The translations under genes and the position numbers were made by a program. Positions 13,459 to 24,942 of a DNA stretch of 64,000 nt are shown piece by piece. Each line of letters begins with the position of its first letter. Position 1 is the stretch's first letter. The DNA comes from Mimachlamys varia. Lineage: Eukaryota > Mollusca > Bivalvia > Pectinida > Pectinidae. A model generated the notes under the pieces. It did not search any database. It saw only the letters and a list, made by a program, of their open reading frames with translations, and had not been told where the DNA came from. The DNA is taken from positions 3,220,001 through 3,284,000 of the forward strand of contig OX392527.1 of assembly GCA_947623455.1 (NCBI GenBank), read 5' to 3'.

Positions 13459-14521
13459 AAAACAAGAGCACCGCAAGCGGAGGCATGATACGCCCGTCGT
13501 ACCCTATCAGAAGTATAATGGTATGGAAACACAAAGAAAGTTCTGACACTTCCTACATAATATCCGAAAAACTGCATCAGATACAAAGTCCTAAAGGGCC
13601 ATATCTCTAGTAAATGTTGTTGAATTAAACTGTCATTCAGGAAAATACAACTTCATGTCATAATGATTAAACCTAGCAAGTTTGAAAGATATCGGTTGAA
13701 AACTGAAGGAGAAGATCTCCGGACAAACGACAATTTACAACAGAAATGCATTTTCTACATATAAATTCCTTTATTTGGAAATTGCAATTATGCAATGCTG
13801 TTACGCGAAAATTTGAAATAACTCAACAAAACCCGTAATATATGTTAAATATTATAGCTTTTCGAAGTACCATACCAAATTTTAAAGGAATTGAAGAAAA
13901 CACAAAAAAGTTCTGACATTTTCTACATAATGTCTGAAATTGCATCAGATACATAGTTCCAAAGGGCCACAACTCTAGTAAATATGGTTGAAACAAACTG
14001 TAATTCAGGAATACACAAATTCATGTCATGATAATTAGGCCTAACAAGTTTGAAAGATATCGGTTGAAAACCGTAGGAGAGGATCTCCGGACAAACCAAC
14101 AGTTTACGACAGAAACGCATTTTCTACATTATGCCTATATTTAACTATGAAATGCCGTTACACAAAAAGTTGAAATTACTGAACAAAACCCGTAATATAT
14201 GTTAAATATTATAGATATTCGAAGTACCATACCAAATTTTAGAGGAATTAAAGAAAACACAAAAAAGTTCTGACGTTTTCTAAATAATGCCCAAAATTGC
14301 GTCCCAAAGGGCCATAACTCTAGTGAATATTGTCGAATCAAATTGTCTCTCAGGAAAACACAACTTCGTGTTATGGTGGTTAAGCCTAGCAAGTTTGAAA
14401 GAAATCGGTTGAAAACTGTAGGAGGAGATCTCCGGACAAACAAAAGTTTACGACGGACGGACGTACGGACGGACAACGACATCCCATAATACGTCCTGTC
14501 ATATTGACGGGCGTATAAAAA
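13459..14521. mobile_element. Interspersed element with internal 360-bp tandem copies
   Basis: The left end has a short hairpin (accgcaagcgg) and atacgcccgtc. The right end has a hairpin (about 14490-14517) containing gacgggcgtat, which is complementary to the left atacgcccgtc, followed by a short A run. The interior holds about 2.6 tandem copies of a roughly 360-bp unit, starting near 13538, 13908 and 14265 with aagttctgac and containing gaaagatatcggttgaaaac and gatctccggacaaac. I recall similar ends from abundant bivalve repeats, but that is memory and not a search. No transposase is encoded. Confidence 0.65.
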
Positions 14522-15526
14522 ATGTAACATGGTACCTTTATGTTACAAACACTTCTTTCTATGGATGTTTAATTCATGAAATACGTTGTAAACAATTATG
14601 ATAGGTTATCAATAGGTCATTATCATTATGATAGGTGTTAGGATTATTAGAACTCAGAGAAATTGTTTTATTATGTTTAAGAAAGTGCTATGAATACAGT
14701 AATGTACTTGAAACAAATGAAGATAAGTATAATAATCTTACTTCATCAGTCTTGATAGCTCCGTCACTTGGCTTCGGAAGTCATGTACATGTATTTACAT
14801 CCATGAGACCAGGCCGTGTATGCTTGTGAAGGTCAACAGTGCTCAGAGATGTTTGTAAACATAAGTCTCTTTTGCATATTATTCGTCTGGTTTGATGATT
14901 AAGGACTTTTTATTATTAATTAAAAAATGAACGAAAAACTTCGGCTTTTGTCAACATATGAGTAATTCATAAGGAGTACAAAACTTCAATTTGATACAAT
15001 ATCTGGTGATATTATAAAAAAGTAAACAAACTTCATTAAATTTCCTCTTTAAGATTGTGTGATGACGATCTAATGGTTGGTGACCCCCCCCCCCCCCAAC
15101 ACACACTACAGATCTAACAGAAGTGTATTATCAGGGCCAACACAGATGTCTATAGAGGAGTACCTAAATATACATCTAAAGGGACAATTAGTACTTGTTT
15201 ATTGATAAAAGCTAGTCTAGTTTATCAGATGTAGGAGATGTGAGATTTCTACTGAGTAGCTATAAACCTGTCACGGGAGACTGTCCCCCACGCCTGTAAC
15301 CTGTCATAGTTAATGTATCACACCATTAACCATACATTATTCACATTGAATCTGAATCAAACATTTCATCGATTATGATATTTTTCTAAGAGAAACAGAA
15401 AGTTGAATCTTAAAAATGAACTTAGCCGAAGGTGAAAGGTTATTGTGATATAAATGACCCAGAAAAGTAGATGTATACCACTATACCAGTCACTATGGGA
15501 CAGCTAAGTTTTAAATTTATCTGCCC
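14522..15526. other. Unique stretch with a C14 run, no gene seen
   Basis: A homopolymer of 14 C occupies 15084-15097. The open frame at 14635-14829 (64 residues) shows no recognisable domain. The remainder is AT-rich. Confidence 0.4.
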
Positions 15527-16231
15527 TTGTCCCCAAACCCATTACCATGTCCCTCAATACCCATCACCATGTCCCCAAACCCATCACCATGTCCCCAAAC
15601 CCATCACCATGTCCCCAAACCCATCACCATGTCCCCCAAACCCATCACCATGTCCCCAAATCCATCACCATGTCCCCCAAACCCATCACCATGTCCCAAA
15701 ACCCATCACCATGTCCCCCAAACCCATCATCATGTCCCCAAACCAATCACCATGTCCCCAAACCCATCGCCATGTCCCCAAACCCATCACCATGTCCCCA
15801 AAACCCATCACCATGTCCCCAAACCCATCACCATGTCTCTAAACCCATCACCATGTCCCCCAAACCCATCACCATGTCCCCAAACCCATCACCATGTCCC
15901 CAACCCATCACCATGTCCCCAAAACCCATCACCATGTCCCCAAACCCATCACCATGTCCCCTAAACCCATCACCATGTCCCCCAAACCCATCACCATGTC
16001 CCCAAACCCATCACCATGTCCCCAACCCATCACCATGTCCCCAAAACCAATCACCATGTCCCCAACCCATCACCATGTCCCCAACCCATCACCATGTCCC
16101 CAAAACCAATCACCATGTCCCCAAACCCATCACCATGTCCCCAACCCATCACCATGTCCCCAACCCATCACCATGTCCCCAACCCATCACCATGTCCCCT
16201 AAACCCATCACCATGTCCCAAACCCATCACC
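15527..16231. repeat. 20-bp C/A-rich minisatellite, about 34 copies
   Basis: The unit is cccatcaccatgtccccaaa with one-base indels in the C and A runs. The plus strand has about one G per unit, giving an extreme strand asymmetry. Because the unit lacks TAA, TAG and TGA, all three plus frames are open, and several overlapping frames rich in His, Pro, Ser and Met result. I treat these as artefacts. The array ends exactly where the next, unrelated array begins. Confidence 0.95.
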
Positions 16232-18473
16232 AGAGTTACAGCCCTGTAAGGACCAGGTAATGCCTTACATTGACCAGACTTCTATAGAGTTACAGTCCTG
16301 TAAGGACCAGGTAATGCCTTACATTGACCAGACTTCTATAGAGTTACAGCCCTGTAAGGACCAGGTAATGCCTTACATTGACCAGACTTCTATAGAGTTA
16401 CAGCCCTGTAAGGACCAGGTAATGCCTTACATTGACCAGACTTCTATAGAGTTACAGCCCTGTAAGGACCAGGTAATGCCTTACATTGACCAGACTTCTA
16501 TAGAGTTACAGCCCTGTAAGGACCAGGTAATGCCTTACATTGACCAGACTTCTATAGAGTTACAGCCCTGTAAGGACCAGGTAATGCCTTACATTGACCA
16601 GACTTCTATAGAGTTACAGCCCTGTAAGGACCAGGTAATGCCTTACATTGACCAGACTTCTATAGAGTTACAGTCCTGTAAGGACCAGGTAATGTCTTAC
16701 ATTGACCAGACTTCTATAGAGTTACAGCCCTGTAAGGACCAGGTAATGCCTTACATTGACCAGACTTCTATAGAGTTACAGCCCTGTAAGGACCAGGTAA
16801 TGCCTTACATTGACCAGACTTCTATAGAGTTACAGCCCTGTAAGGACCAGGTAATGCCTTACATTGACCAGACTTCTATAGAGTTACAGCCCTGTAAGGA
16901 CCAGGTAATGCCTTACATTGACCAGACTTCTATAGAGTTACAGCCCTGTAAGGACCAGGTAATGCCTTACATTGACCAGACTTCTATAGAGTTACAGCCC
17001 TGTAAGGACCAGGTAATGCCTTACATTGACCAGACTTCTATAGAGTTACAGCCCTGTAAGGACCAGGTAATGCCTTACATTGACCAGACTTCTATAGAGT
17101 TACAGTCCTGTAAGGACCAGGTAATGCCTTACATTGACCAGACTTCTATAGAGTTACAGCCCTGTAAGGACCAGGTAATGCCTTACATTGACCAGACTTC
17201 TATAGAGTTACAGCCCTGTAAGGACCAGGTAATGCCTCACATTGACCAGACTTCTATAGAGTTACAGCCCTGTAAGGACCAGGTAATGCCTCACATTGAC
17301 CAGACTTCTATAGAGTTACAGCCCTGTAAGGACCAGGTAATGCCTCACATTGACCAGACTTCTATAGAGTTACAGCCCTGTAAGGACCAGGTAATGCCTC
17401 ACATTGACCAGACTTCTATAGAGTTACAGTCCTGTAAGGACCAGGTAATGCCTCACATTGACCAGACTTCTATAGAGTTACAGCCCTGTAAGGACCAGGT
17501 AATGCCTTACATTGATCAGACTTCTATAGAGTTACAGCCCTGTAAGGACCAGGTAATGCCTTACATTGACCAGACTTCTATAGAGTTACAGCCCTGTAAG
17601 GACCAGGTAATGCCTTACATTGACCAGACTTCTATAGAGTTACAGCCCTGTAAGGACCAGGTAATGCCTTACATTGACCAGACTTCTATAGAGTTACAGC
17701 CCTGTAAGGACCAGGTAATGCCTTACATTGACCAGACTTCTATAGAGTTACAGCCCTGTAAGGACCAGGTAATGCCTTACATTGACCAGACTTCTATAGA
17801 GTTACAGCCCTGTAAGGACCAGGTAATGCCTTACATTGACCAGACTTCTATAGAGTTACAGCCCTGTAAGGACCAGGTAATGCCTTACATTGACCAGACT
17901 TCTATAGAGTTACAGTCCTGTAAGGACCAGGTAATGCCTTACATTGACCAGACTTCTATAGAGTTACAGCCCTGTAAGGACCAGGTAATGCCTTACATTG
18001 ACCAGACTTCTATAGAGTTACAGCCCTGTAAGGACCAGGTAATGTCTTACATTGACCAGACTTCTATAGAGTTACAGCCCTGTAAGGACCAGGTAATGCC
18101 TTACATTGACCAGACTTCTATAGAGTTACAGTCCTGTAAGGACCAGGTAATGCCTTACATTGACCAGACTTCTATAGAGTTACAGCCCTGTAAGGACCAG
18201 TTAATGCCTTACATTGACCAGACTTCTATAGAGTTACAGCCCTGTAAGGACCAGGTAATGCCTTACATTGACCAGACTTCTATAGAGTTACAGCCCTGTA
18301 AGGACCAGGTAATGCCTTACATTGACCAGACTTCTATAGAGTTACAGTCCTGTAAGGACCAGGTAATGCCTTACATTGACCAGACTTCTATAGAATTACA
18401 GTCCTGTAAGGACCAGGTAATGCCTTACATTGATCAGACTTCTATAGAGTTACAGTCCTGTAAACTTCTATAA
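16232..18473. repeat. 54-bp minisatellite, 41 copies, with one open frame
   Basis: The unit starts atgccttacattgaccagac and ends gtaaggaccaggta. It repeats 41 times with very few differences, after a partial copy at 16232-16259. One of the six frames is open throughout (16260-18473, 737 codons) and would encode an 18-residue repeat (MPYIDQTSIELQPCKDQV). Of six recurrent variants, four change the amino acid (Pro to Ser at two places, Tyr to His, Val to Leu) and two are silent. That is not the pattern of purifying selection. No signal peptide or downstream domain follows. A real repetitive protein is possible but less likely than non-coding satellite. Confidence 0.95.
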
Positions 18474-18753
18474 GTATCAATCAGAACCAAACTACAACAC
18501 CTACCTGTTAAGTCAGGTAACTTTCTCAGCAAATATTGACCAAGCTATCAGCTTTAACAATTAATTGCCTTATTGCTCCATAAGATTGTTGTATCATATC
18601 CCTAATGTTGGTAGATCTACTTACCCAGACAGGGCCCACACATGCACAGCTCCCTATTATAAACCTCAACAGGGTACCCCCACAGTAGTGACACTACCAT
18701 TAACTAGTCAGTCAACTGACTGTGAGGTACATCTGTCACAGGTCCAATAGGTG

Positions 18754-18960
18754 TGATATTGGTCCGGTTATAGAGGTTACACAACGAGTTGTTGTTGGAT
18801 ATGGAATTTATTTCACTTTAGTTAATTATTTTTTAAAAGTTACAAAAGACACGAGCTTTAGCGAGTGTCTTTTTTAACTTTTTAAAAATAATTAACGAGA
18901 GTGAAATAAATTCCATATCCAATAACCACGAGTCGTGTGACCTGTTTCTACCACAATATT
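18754..18960. mobile_element. 207-bp near-perfect hairpin (MITE-like foldback)
   Basis: The left arm (from about 18754, with ggatatggaatttatttcac) is mirrored by the right arm (gtgaaataaattccatatcc, ending about 18960). The centre of symmetry falls near 18857 in agctttagcg. Arms are about 100 nt with scattered mismatches and almost no loop. Outer parts (ggttacacaacgag versus cacgagtcgtgtgacc) also pair imperfectly. It has no coding capacity. The structure fits a foldback MITE. Confidence 0.75.
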
Positions 18961-20714
18961 AAATCGGCAGTGTCAGTGTTGATTTTTTGAGTGAACCGCA
19001 GACTATTTGCGCGAAAACGAATCATCTCGCATATATTTCGGCCAAGTTGTGACCCTAACCCTAACAGTCGCTGTAACAAAGTAATCATGTAACATTTTAC
19101 ACTAACTTTATAATCCCTTGTCACAGAAAAACTGTTTCCCCTTTATTATAGTATACCAATGTCCGATATACATATATATGGCCACTGAAATATTTTGCAT
19201 TAGTTAGGATATTTGTGCTGAACAAAACATGGTGATCCAGGTTTCCACAAACTTTTGTAATGTGTATAACTGACATGATTTATATTAAACCCAAAGTCTA
19301 CTTAGCTGAAATTCAATTTATTTCTGCAATATCTGCCTGTGTGTATTTACTGTGCAATAACTTTACTGTTATCTGTAAATGTCAGTGGAAATCTTACATA
19401 ATACGTATTGCTTTTATTCAATAACATAAGCCGCTATCTGGATCTGCTTGTGAAATCACATGCAACAAATTTAATTTCCCTCATTTCATTTTGTGTCGTG
19501 GTCCATCCCACCTGATCAGCTATAATGTCCCCGGTGATAAGGGCGTTGATAAACCTTCACCTCTAGTCACCGTCTACCACACATAAACATGCTGACATAT
19601 TCTCACAGGCAAATCACACCAGTTCCACGTCCGATTGTTGCTATTTACAAATGAAATTCTTTGATAAAACTGATATCTAGCAGACATTTCCATTCAGGGT
19701 GTGTAAAAAATGATCAATCTTCTATACATCTATTTCCAGGCTTTTTACACTACACAAACATGATCCTCCAGTCGAGGCCTGCATTCTCTCTCAACTTAAT
19801 TGGATTTCTTTTTACCTGCAGAATTTGCAATTCAAATACAGATAGAAAAGTATAACAGAGTAGGTTTTTAATAGAATTAAAGAATATCTTCTCTTCACAA
19901 AAATTCTGCATTCATTACAGAAACAGACAGTGTCTTCCATTGGGATATTATATAGTAATAAAACGGCACTTGAAGTTTTCAGGTAAATTAAGTACGCTAG
20001 ATAAAATAAGTAGAAACTTTTACCCATTGATAAACCTCGTAATATATATACTCAGTCTATATGTCAAGTGTAGCATAGTTAATCCCGATCATTTGGTAGC
20101 CATTTTAACACCTGTCATCTGATAAAACCTTTATCTAGTGGAGTTACGTTTGACCACTTTCATCTGCCATTAGAGAGCTGTAACACAGACAGGTAGGTTG
20201 TAATTGGACTTATTGTAGTGAGTTTGGATGTGTTAAATCCCCATTAGTGACACTGTTCTACCTGTGTACCCGAACATAGACAATTAATTGCTGTATACTA
20301 AGTGATAGAGCCATTAACCAACAGGTAAGGAGAGTATCTACCTATCCACTTTATCTGCCACAGTAATAAATGTCAAGTAATATAGAGCAATCACATTTTA
20401 CAAAAGGGCAGTGCGAAACATTTCTAATAATACCTTAAACTGGAAAATTGAAATGAAATGCAATCACATTTTTCAATAGCAATGCAAATTATAAATTGAT
20501 TTTGAACAGGTAAAGACTTAATGCTAACATGGACCTGTAATCTCTAAGCATCAACTGACTGGGTGATAACGCCAGTCAGGCGTGCTGTTCTATAACAGAT
20601 CAATAATAACATTGTTTGGCTTATACATGTCACATACTGATAAACTTTTCCTTAGTACAACAACAATCACTTTATAAATAGGAGTTGTTGTCTACACAAT
20701 ATGTATGTATAGCT
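18961..20714. other. AT-rich unique stretch, no gene seen
   Basis: Open frames of 60-71 residues at 19661-20122 on both strands overlap one another and have no recognisable domain. A two-unit telomere-like motif at 19053-19065 is too short to matter. Confidence 0.4.
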
Positions 20715-21050
20715 TTGGTATACAGTGATATCCAACATTCATGGTGCTGTGGTATACAGTGGTACCTGACATTCATGGTGCTGTGGTATACAGTGGTATC
20801 TGACATTCATGGTGCTGTGGTATACAGTGGAACCTGACATTCATGGTGCTGTGGTATACAGTGGTATCTGACATTCATGGTGCTGTGGTATACAGTGGTA
20901 CTTGACATTCATGGTGCTGTGGTATACAGTGGTATCTGACATTCATGGTGCTGTGGTATACAGTGGTACCTGACATTCATGGTGCTGTGGTATACAGTGG
21001 AACCTGACATTCATGGTGCTGTGGTATACAGTGATACCTGCCAATCATGG
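20715..21050. repeat. 34-bp minisatellite, about 10 copies
   Basis: The unit contains cattcatggtgctgtggtat and acagtggtacctga. Copies differ mostly at the trinucleotide after acagtgg (tac, tat, aac). The last copy degenerates after 21040. Confidence 0.95.
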
Positions 21051-21520
21051 TGCTGTGTGCTGATGTTGACATTCACAGTGCTTTGATGTATTGCTTGGCA
21101 TTCACATGAATATTTATGAGGAAAAAAGGCATTATACAAAATTAAGGAACATGATGAAAACTGGTGATAACATTTTGTAAATGTGTATTTGATATTTCAT
21201 GTCTGGCCTGTAATGGAGACTTTATCAGGGTGCAATGTAGGACTGGAGATAGGCTACACACTATAGATTGGTCACAGCAGGATTGTTTTATACCTTCAAA
21301 GGCAGAGGCCAATCAAGGTCAATTCACATAAGGGGGCAAGGGCCATCCCTTAAATGGTGACACTACTGTAGGTGAAGGGCTTTCTGGGGCTAGGGTCCTG
21401 CTGATTACAAGACTGCCTTTTTAAGATCTGTCAATTTAAGTTGGAAAGTAGTGTGACCTTATGGGAGATCAGCCATACCTCATCTATTACAGGTGATAAG
21501 TGGGTCCTGCTGACACATCA
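21051..21520. other. Unique stretch, no gene seen
   Basis: No feature was recognised. A 79-residue frame at 21441-21680 runs into the next array and is not supported. Confidence 0.4.
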
Positions 21521-22573
21521 ACCCCACATATATCTCAGAGGTCCTCCCCCAGGCCAGTCTGTACTACAATGTAACCCCACACATATCTCAGAGGTCCTCC
21601 CCCAGGCCAGTCAGTACCACAATGTAACCCCACACATATCTCAGAGGTCCTCCCCCAGGCCAGTCAGTACTACAATGTAACCCCACACATATCTCAGAAG
21701 TCTTCCCCCAGGCCAGTCTGTACTACAATGTAACCCCACACATATCTCAGAGGTCCTCCCCCAGGCCAGTCAGTACCACAATGTAACCCCACACATATCT
21801 CAGAAGTCCTCCCCCAGGCCAGTCAGTACTACAATGTAACCCCACACATATCTCAGAAGTCCTCCCCCAGGCCAGTCTGTACTACAATGTAACCCCACAC
21901 ATATCTCAGAAGTCCTCCCCCAGGCCAGTCAGTACTACAATGTAACCCCACACATATCTCAGAAGTCCTCCCCCAGGCCAGTCTGTACTACAATGTAACC
22001 CCACACATATCTCAGAAGTCCTCCCCCAGGCCAGTCTGTACTACAATGTAACCCCACACATATCTCAGAAGTCCTCCCCCAGGCCAGTCTGTACTACAAT
22101 GTAACCCTACACATATCTCAGAAGTCCTCCCCCAGGCCAGTCAGTACTACAATGTAACCCCACACATATCTCAGAAGTCCTCCCCCAGGCCAGTCAGTAC
22201 TACAATGTAACCCCACACATATCTCAGAGGTCCTCCCCCAGGCCAGTCAGTACTACAATGTAACCCCACACATATCTCAGAGGTCCTCCCCCAGGCCAGT
22301 CAGTACTACAATGTAACCCCACACATATCTCAGAAGTCCTCCCCCAGGCCAGTCAGTACTACAATGTAACCCCACACATATCTCAGAAGTCCTCCCCCAG
22401 GCCAGTCAGTACTACAATGTAACCCCACACATATCTTAGAAGTCCTCCCCCAGGCCAGTCAGTACTACAATGTAACCCCACACATATCTCAGAAGTCCTC
22501 CCCCAGGCCAGTCAGTACTACAATGTAACCCTACATATATCTCAGAAGTTCTCCCCCAGGCCAGTAGTCAGTA
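21521..22573. repeat. 53-bp minisatellite, about 20 copies
   Basis: The unit contains accccacacatatctcagaa, gtcctcccccaggccagtc and agtactacaatgta. Two positions alternate repeatedly: gaggtcc or gaagtcc, and gtcagt or gtctgt. These could serve as internal variant markers. The unit is not a multiple of three and no long frame survives. Confidence 0.95.
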
Positions 22574-23265
22574 TATAATCAAGTTGGAGAAGTTTAAAAG
22601 CTATAACTTTTTCTAATGCACAGCGACACTCTAGCAGTAGTACAGTAATAATCTAGATATCTTATCAATATTTCGTACAATCCACAATGGGTAAAATTTG
22701 TTTATTCAAAAGTCAATGATTACTGACAGTAGATTAACAGCTCTGTCTGGTGTGGATACCCTGTACCATACCAAGTACCAGTTTATTTATTAGAAAGTGA
22801 CAGTGTCGCTGGAAACCGTCATTTAGAACTCGTATATCTAACAACTGACAATCCAGTACAATAATCAATTTGGAAACAGATTTAGTTTGAGCTGAATGTT
22901 TTCCCAAGCCAGTTAAAACAATTTCTTACAAAATGAATGGGATCCATGTAGTCTGCTCCTTTATTTCAATCAGAACTGCCTGGGTATAATGAGGCAGGTC
23001 TCCTAATGGCAAAAAATATCTCCACTGAATGTGAACTAGTCGTTAGAATCGAGAGCCCAGATCTTATCGTGTTATTTAGGAGAGTGACTTTTTCTGTTTA
23101 ACAATTGTTGTTGATTTTAATGGCAGACATTCTATGCTTACTGAAATTTGATATAGATATCTATTTTAACAATACACAAAGGAACAGAACTGGTAGACAT
23201 ATAACGTCCAGTATAGACCCCACCAAAACAACAGTGAAGTGTCATACATAATTAACATGTAAAAC
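22574..23265. other. Unique stretch, no gene seen
   Basis: Single-copy AT-rich DNA without a recognisable feature. Confidence 0.4.
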
Positions 23266-23826
23266 ACACCTGTACACAGGTATAGCTATAATACACCTGT
23301 ACACAGATATAGCTATAATACACCTGTACACGGGTATAGCTATAACACACCTGTATACAGGTATAGATATAATACATATGTATAGAGGTATAGCTATAGC
23401 ACACCTGTACACAGGAATAGCTATGATACACCTGTACTCAGGTATAGCTATAATACACCTGTGCACAGGTATAGCTATAATACACCTGTACACAGGAATA
23501 GCTATGATACACCTGTACACAAGTATAGCTTCAATACACATGTACACAGGTATAGCTATGATACACCTGTACACAGGTATAGCTATGATACACATGTACA
23601 CATGTATAGCTTCAATACACCTGTACACAGGTAAAGCTATAATACACATGTACACAGGTATAGCTTCAATACACATGTACACAGGTATAGCTATGATACA
23701 CATGTACACAGGTATAGCTTCAATACACATGTACACAGGTATAGCTATGATACACCTGTACACAGGTATAGCTTCAATGCACCTGTACACAGGTAAAGCT
23801 ATAATACATCTGTAAATACATGTAGG
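23266..23826. repeat. 27-bp palindromic minisatellite, about 21 copies
   Basis: The unit combines acacctgtacacaggt with atagctat, so each copy contains two dyads: ACCTGT-AC-ACAGGT and the palindrome TATAGCTATA. Because 27 is a multiple of three and the unit is self-complementary, open frames exist on both strands (23378-23815 plus, 23242-23790 minus). I regard both as artefacts. Confidence 0.95.
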
Positions 23827-24700
23827 TATAACTATACTACACCAGCCATACTTCTATACAACAATGCTGATCTTCCTATATGTACAAAATGCAAACTTGA
23901 GGAGTTCAATCAAATGTGTTGGGTTAATTTAGCATTACTTTATATATGATCATTTCATCCATCAATAAGATTATTGAGTTACCCCTTGTCTCCTGACTAT
24001 TATAAAACGCTCCCCCATTCAATCTTAGGTTTAGAGTTTCTCTAACAGACTGGATATATTTAATAATGTAGGCAAAATGTACAAAATCCAGGCCTGCTGC
24101 TTGGCCTACATCCTACGTCCTCCCGTCTAGTAATTACGGGGTAGATATCACACCAAGGTAGGGTTGTATCTATAATTAGAGACTCGGGCCACTCAACAAT
24201 GATCCATGGCCACAGTCAGTCCCCAGGCCTATGTCATTTGGGTAGGTCTGACACAACTCAAGTGCAAAGAGCAGTCAAGGAAACTGAGCATCAGGTATAC
24301 AGGCCAGAGGTAAGGCCAGAGGTAAGGCTAAAATGTCGTCAAAACTCCACAACTACCATCCTTAGTTACAGATATATCTGCCAGAGGGCCAGGAGAAACC
24401 ATTGTTTATCAGGACAGTGGCCTTTTGTGGATAATCAGTTATATCTATGTTAAAACTGAAAGACTTTTAGAAATCTGATGTACTGAAAAGGTAAGAATTA
24501 AATGCCACCACCAAGCAGTCATACTGGATAAATAAATTTTGAATGCTACAGGTCAATTTTGGTAGAAGTGATCAATATAAGTGTGAGTCCAGAGTCCTGT
24601 ACTCATAAAATTATGACGGATGTTTCAGCGATATGTACAAAAAGGACCCAGGAAAATCAATTGTGAATTGATCACTGAAGTTCCCTTTTATTTCACCCAT
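23827..24700. other. Unique stretch, no gene seen
   Basis: A 13-bp duplication of ggccagaggtaag lies near 24303-24328. No gene is supported. The 84-residue frame at 24199-24453 has no recognisable domain. Confidence 0.4.
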
Positions 24701-24942
24701 CAGGTAAATCACACAGGTAGTATATACTCACAGGTAGATCACACAGGTAGTATGTACCCAAAGGTAGATCACACAGGTAATATATATATATACCCACAGG
24801 TAGATCACACAGGTTATATATATATATATACCCACAGGTAGATCACACAGGTAATATATACCCACAGGTAGATCACACAGGTAATATATACCTACAGGTA
24901 GATCACACAGGTAATATATACCCACAGGTAGATCACACAGTC
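24701..24942. repeat. 26-36 bp minisatellite with TA-rich linker
   Basis: The unit is caggtagatcacacaggtaa followed by a variable (ta)n and ccca segment. About eight copies are present, and length changes come from the TA microsatellite inside the unit. It carries two CAGGTA hexamers per unit. Confidence 0.9.

Noticed and set aside
19053..19065. Telomere-like ccctaaccctaac
   Set aside because: Only about two units; expected occasionally by chance and not an interstitial telomere tract.
20715..22573. Possible CRISPR arrays (regular repeats of 34 and 53 bp)
   Set aside because: The repeats are contiguous, without unique spacers, in animal-type DNA. They are minisatellites.
23242..23815. Open frames on both strands of the 27-bp array
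   Set aside because: They come from a self-complementary unit whose length is a multiple of three.
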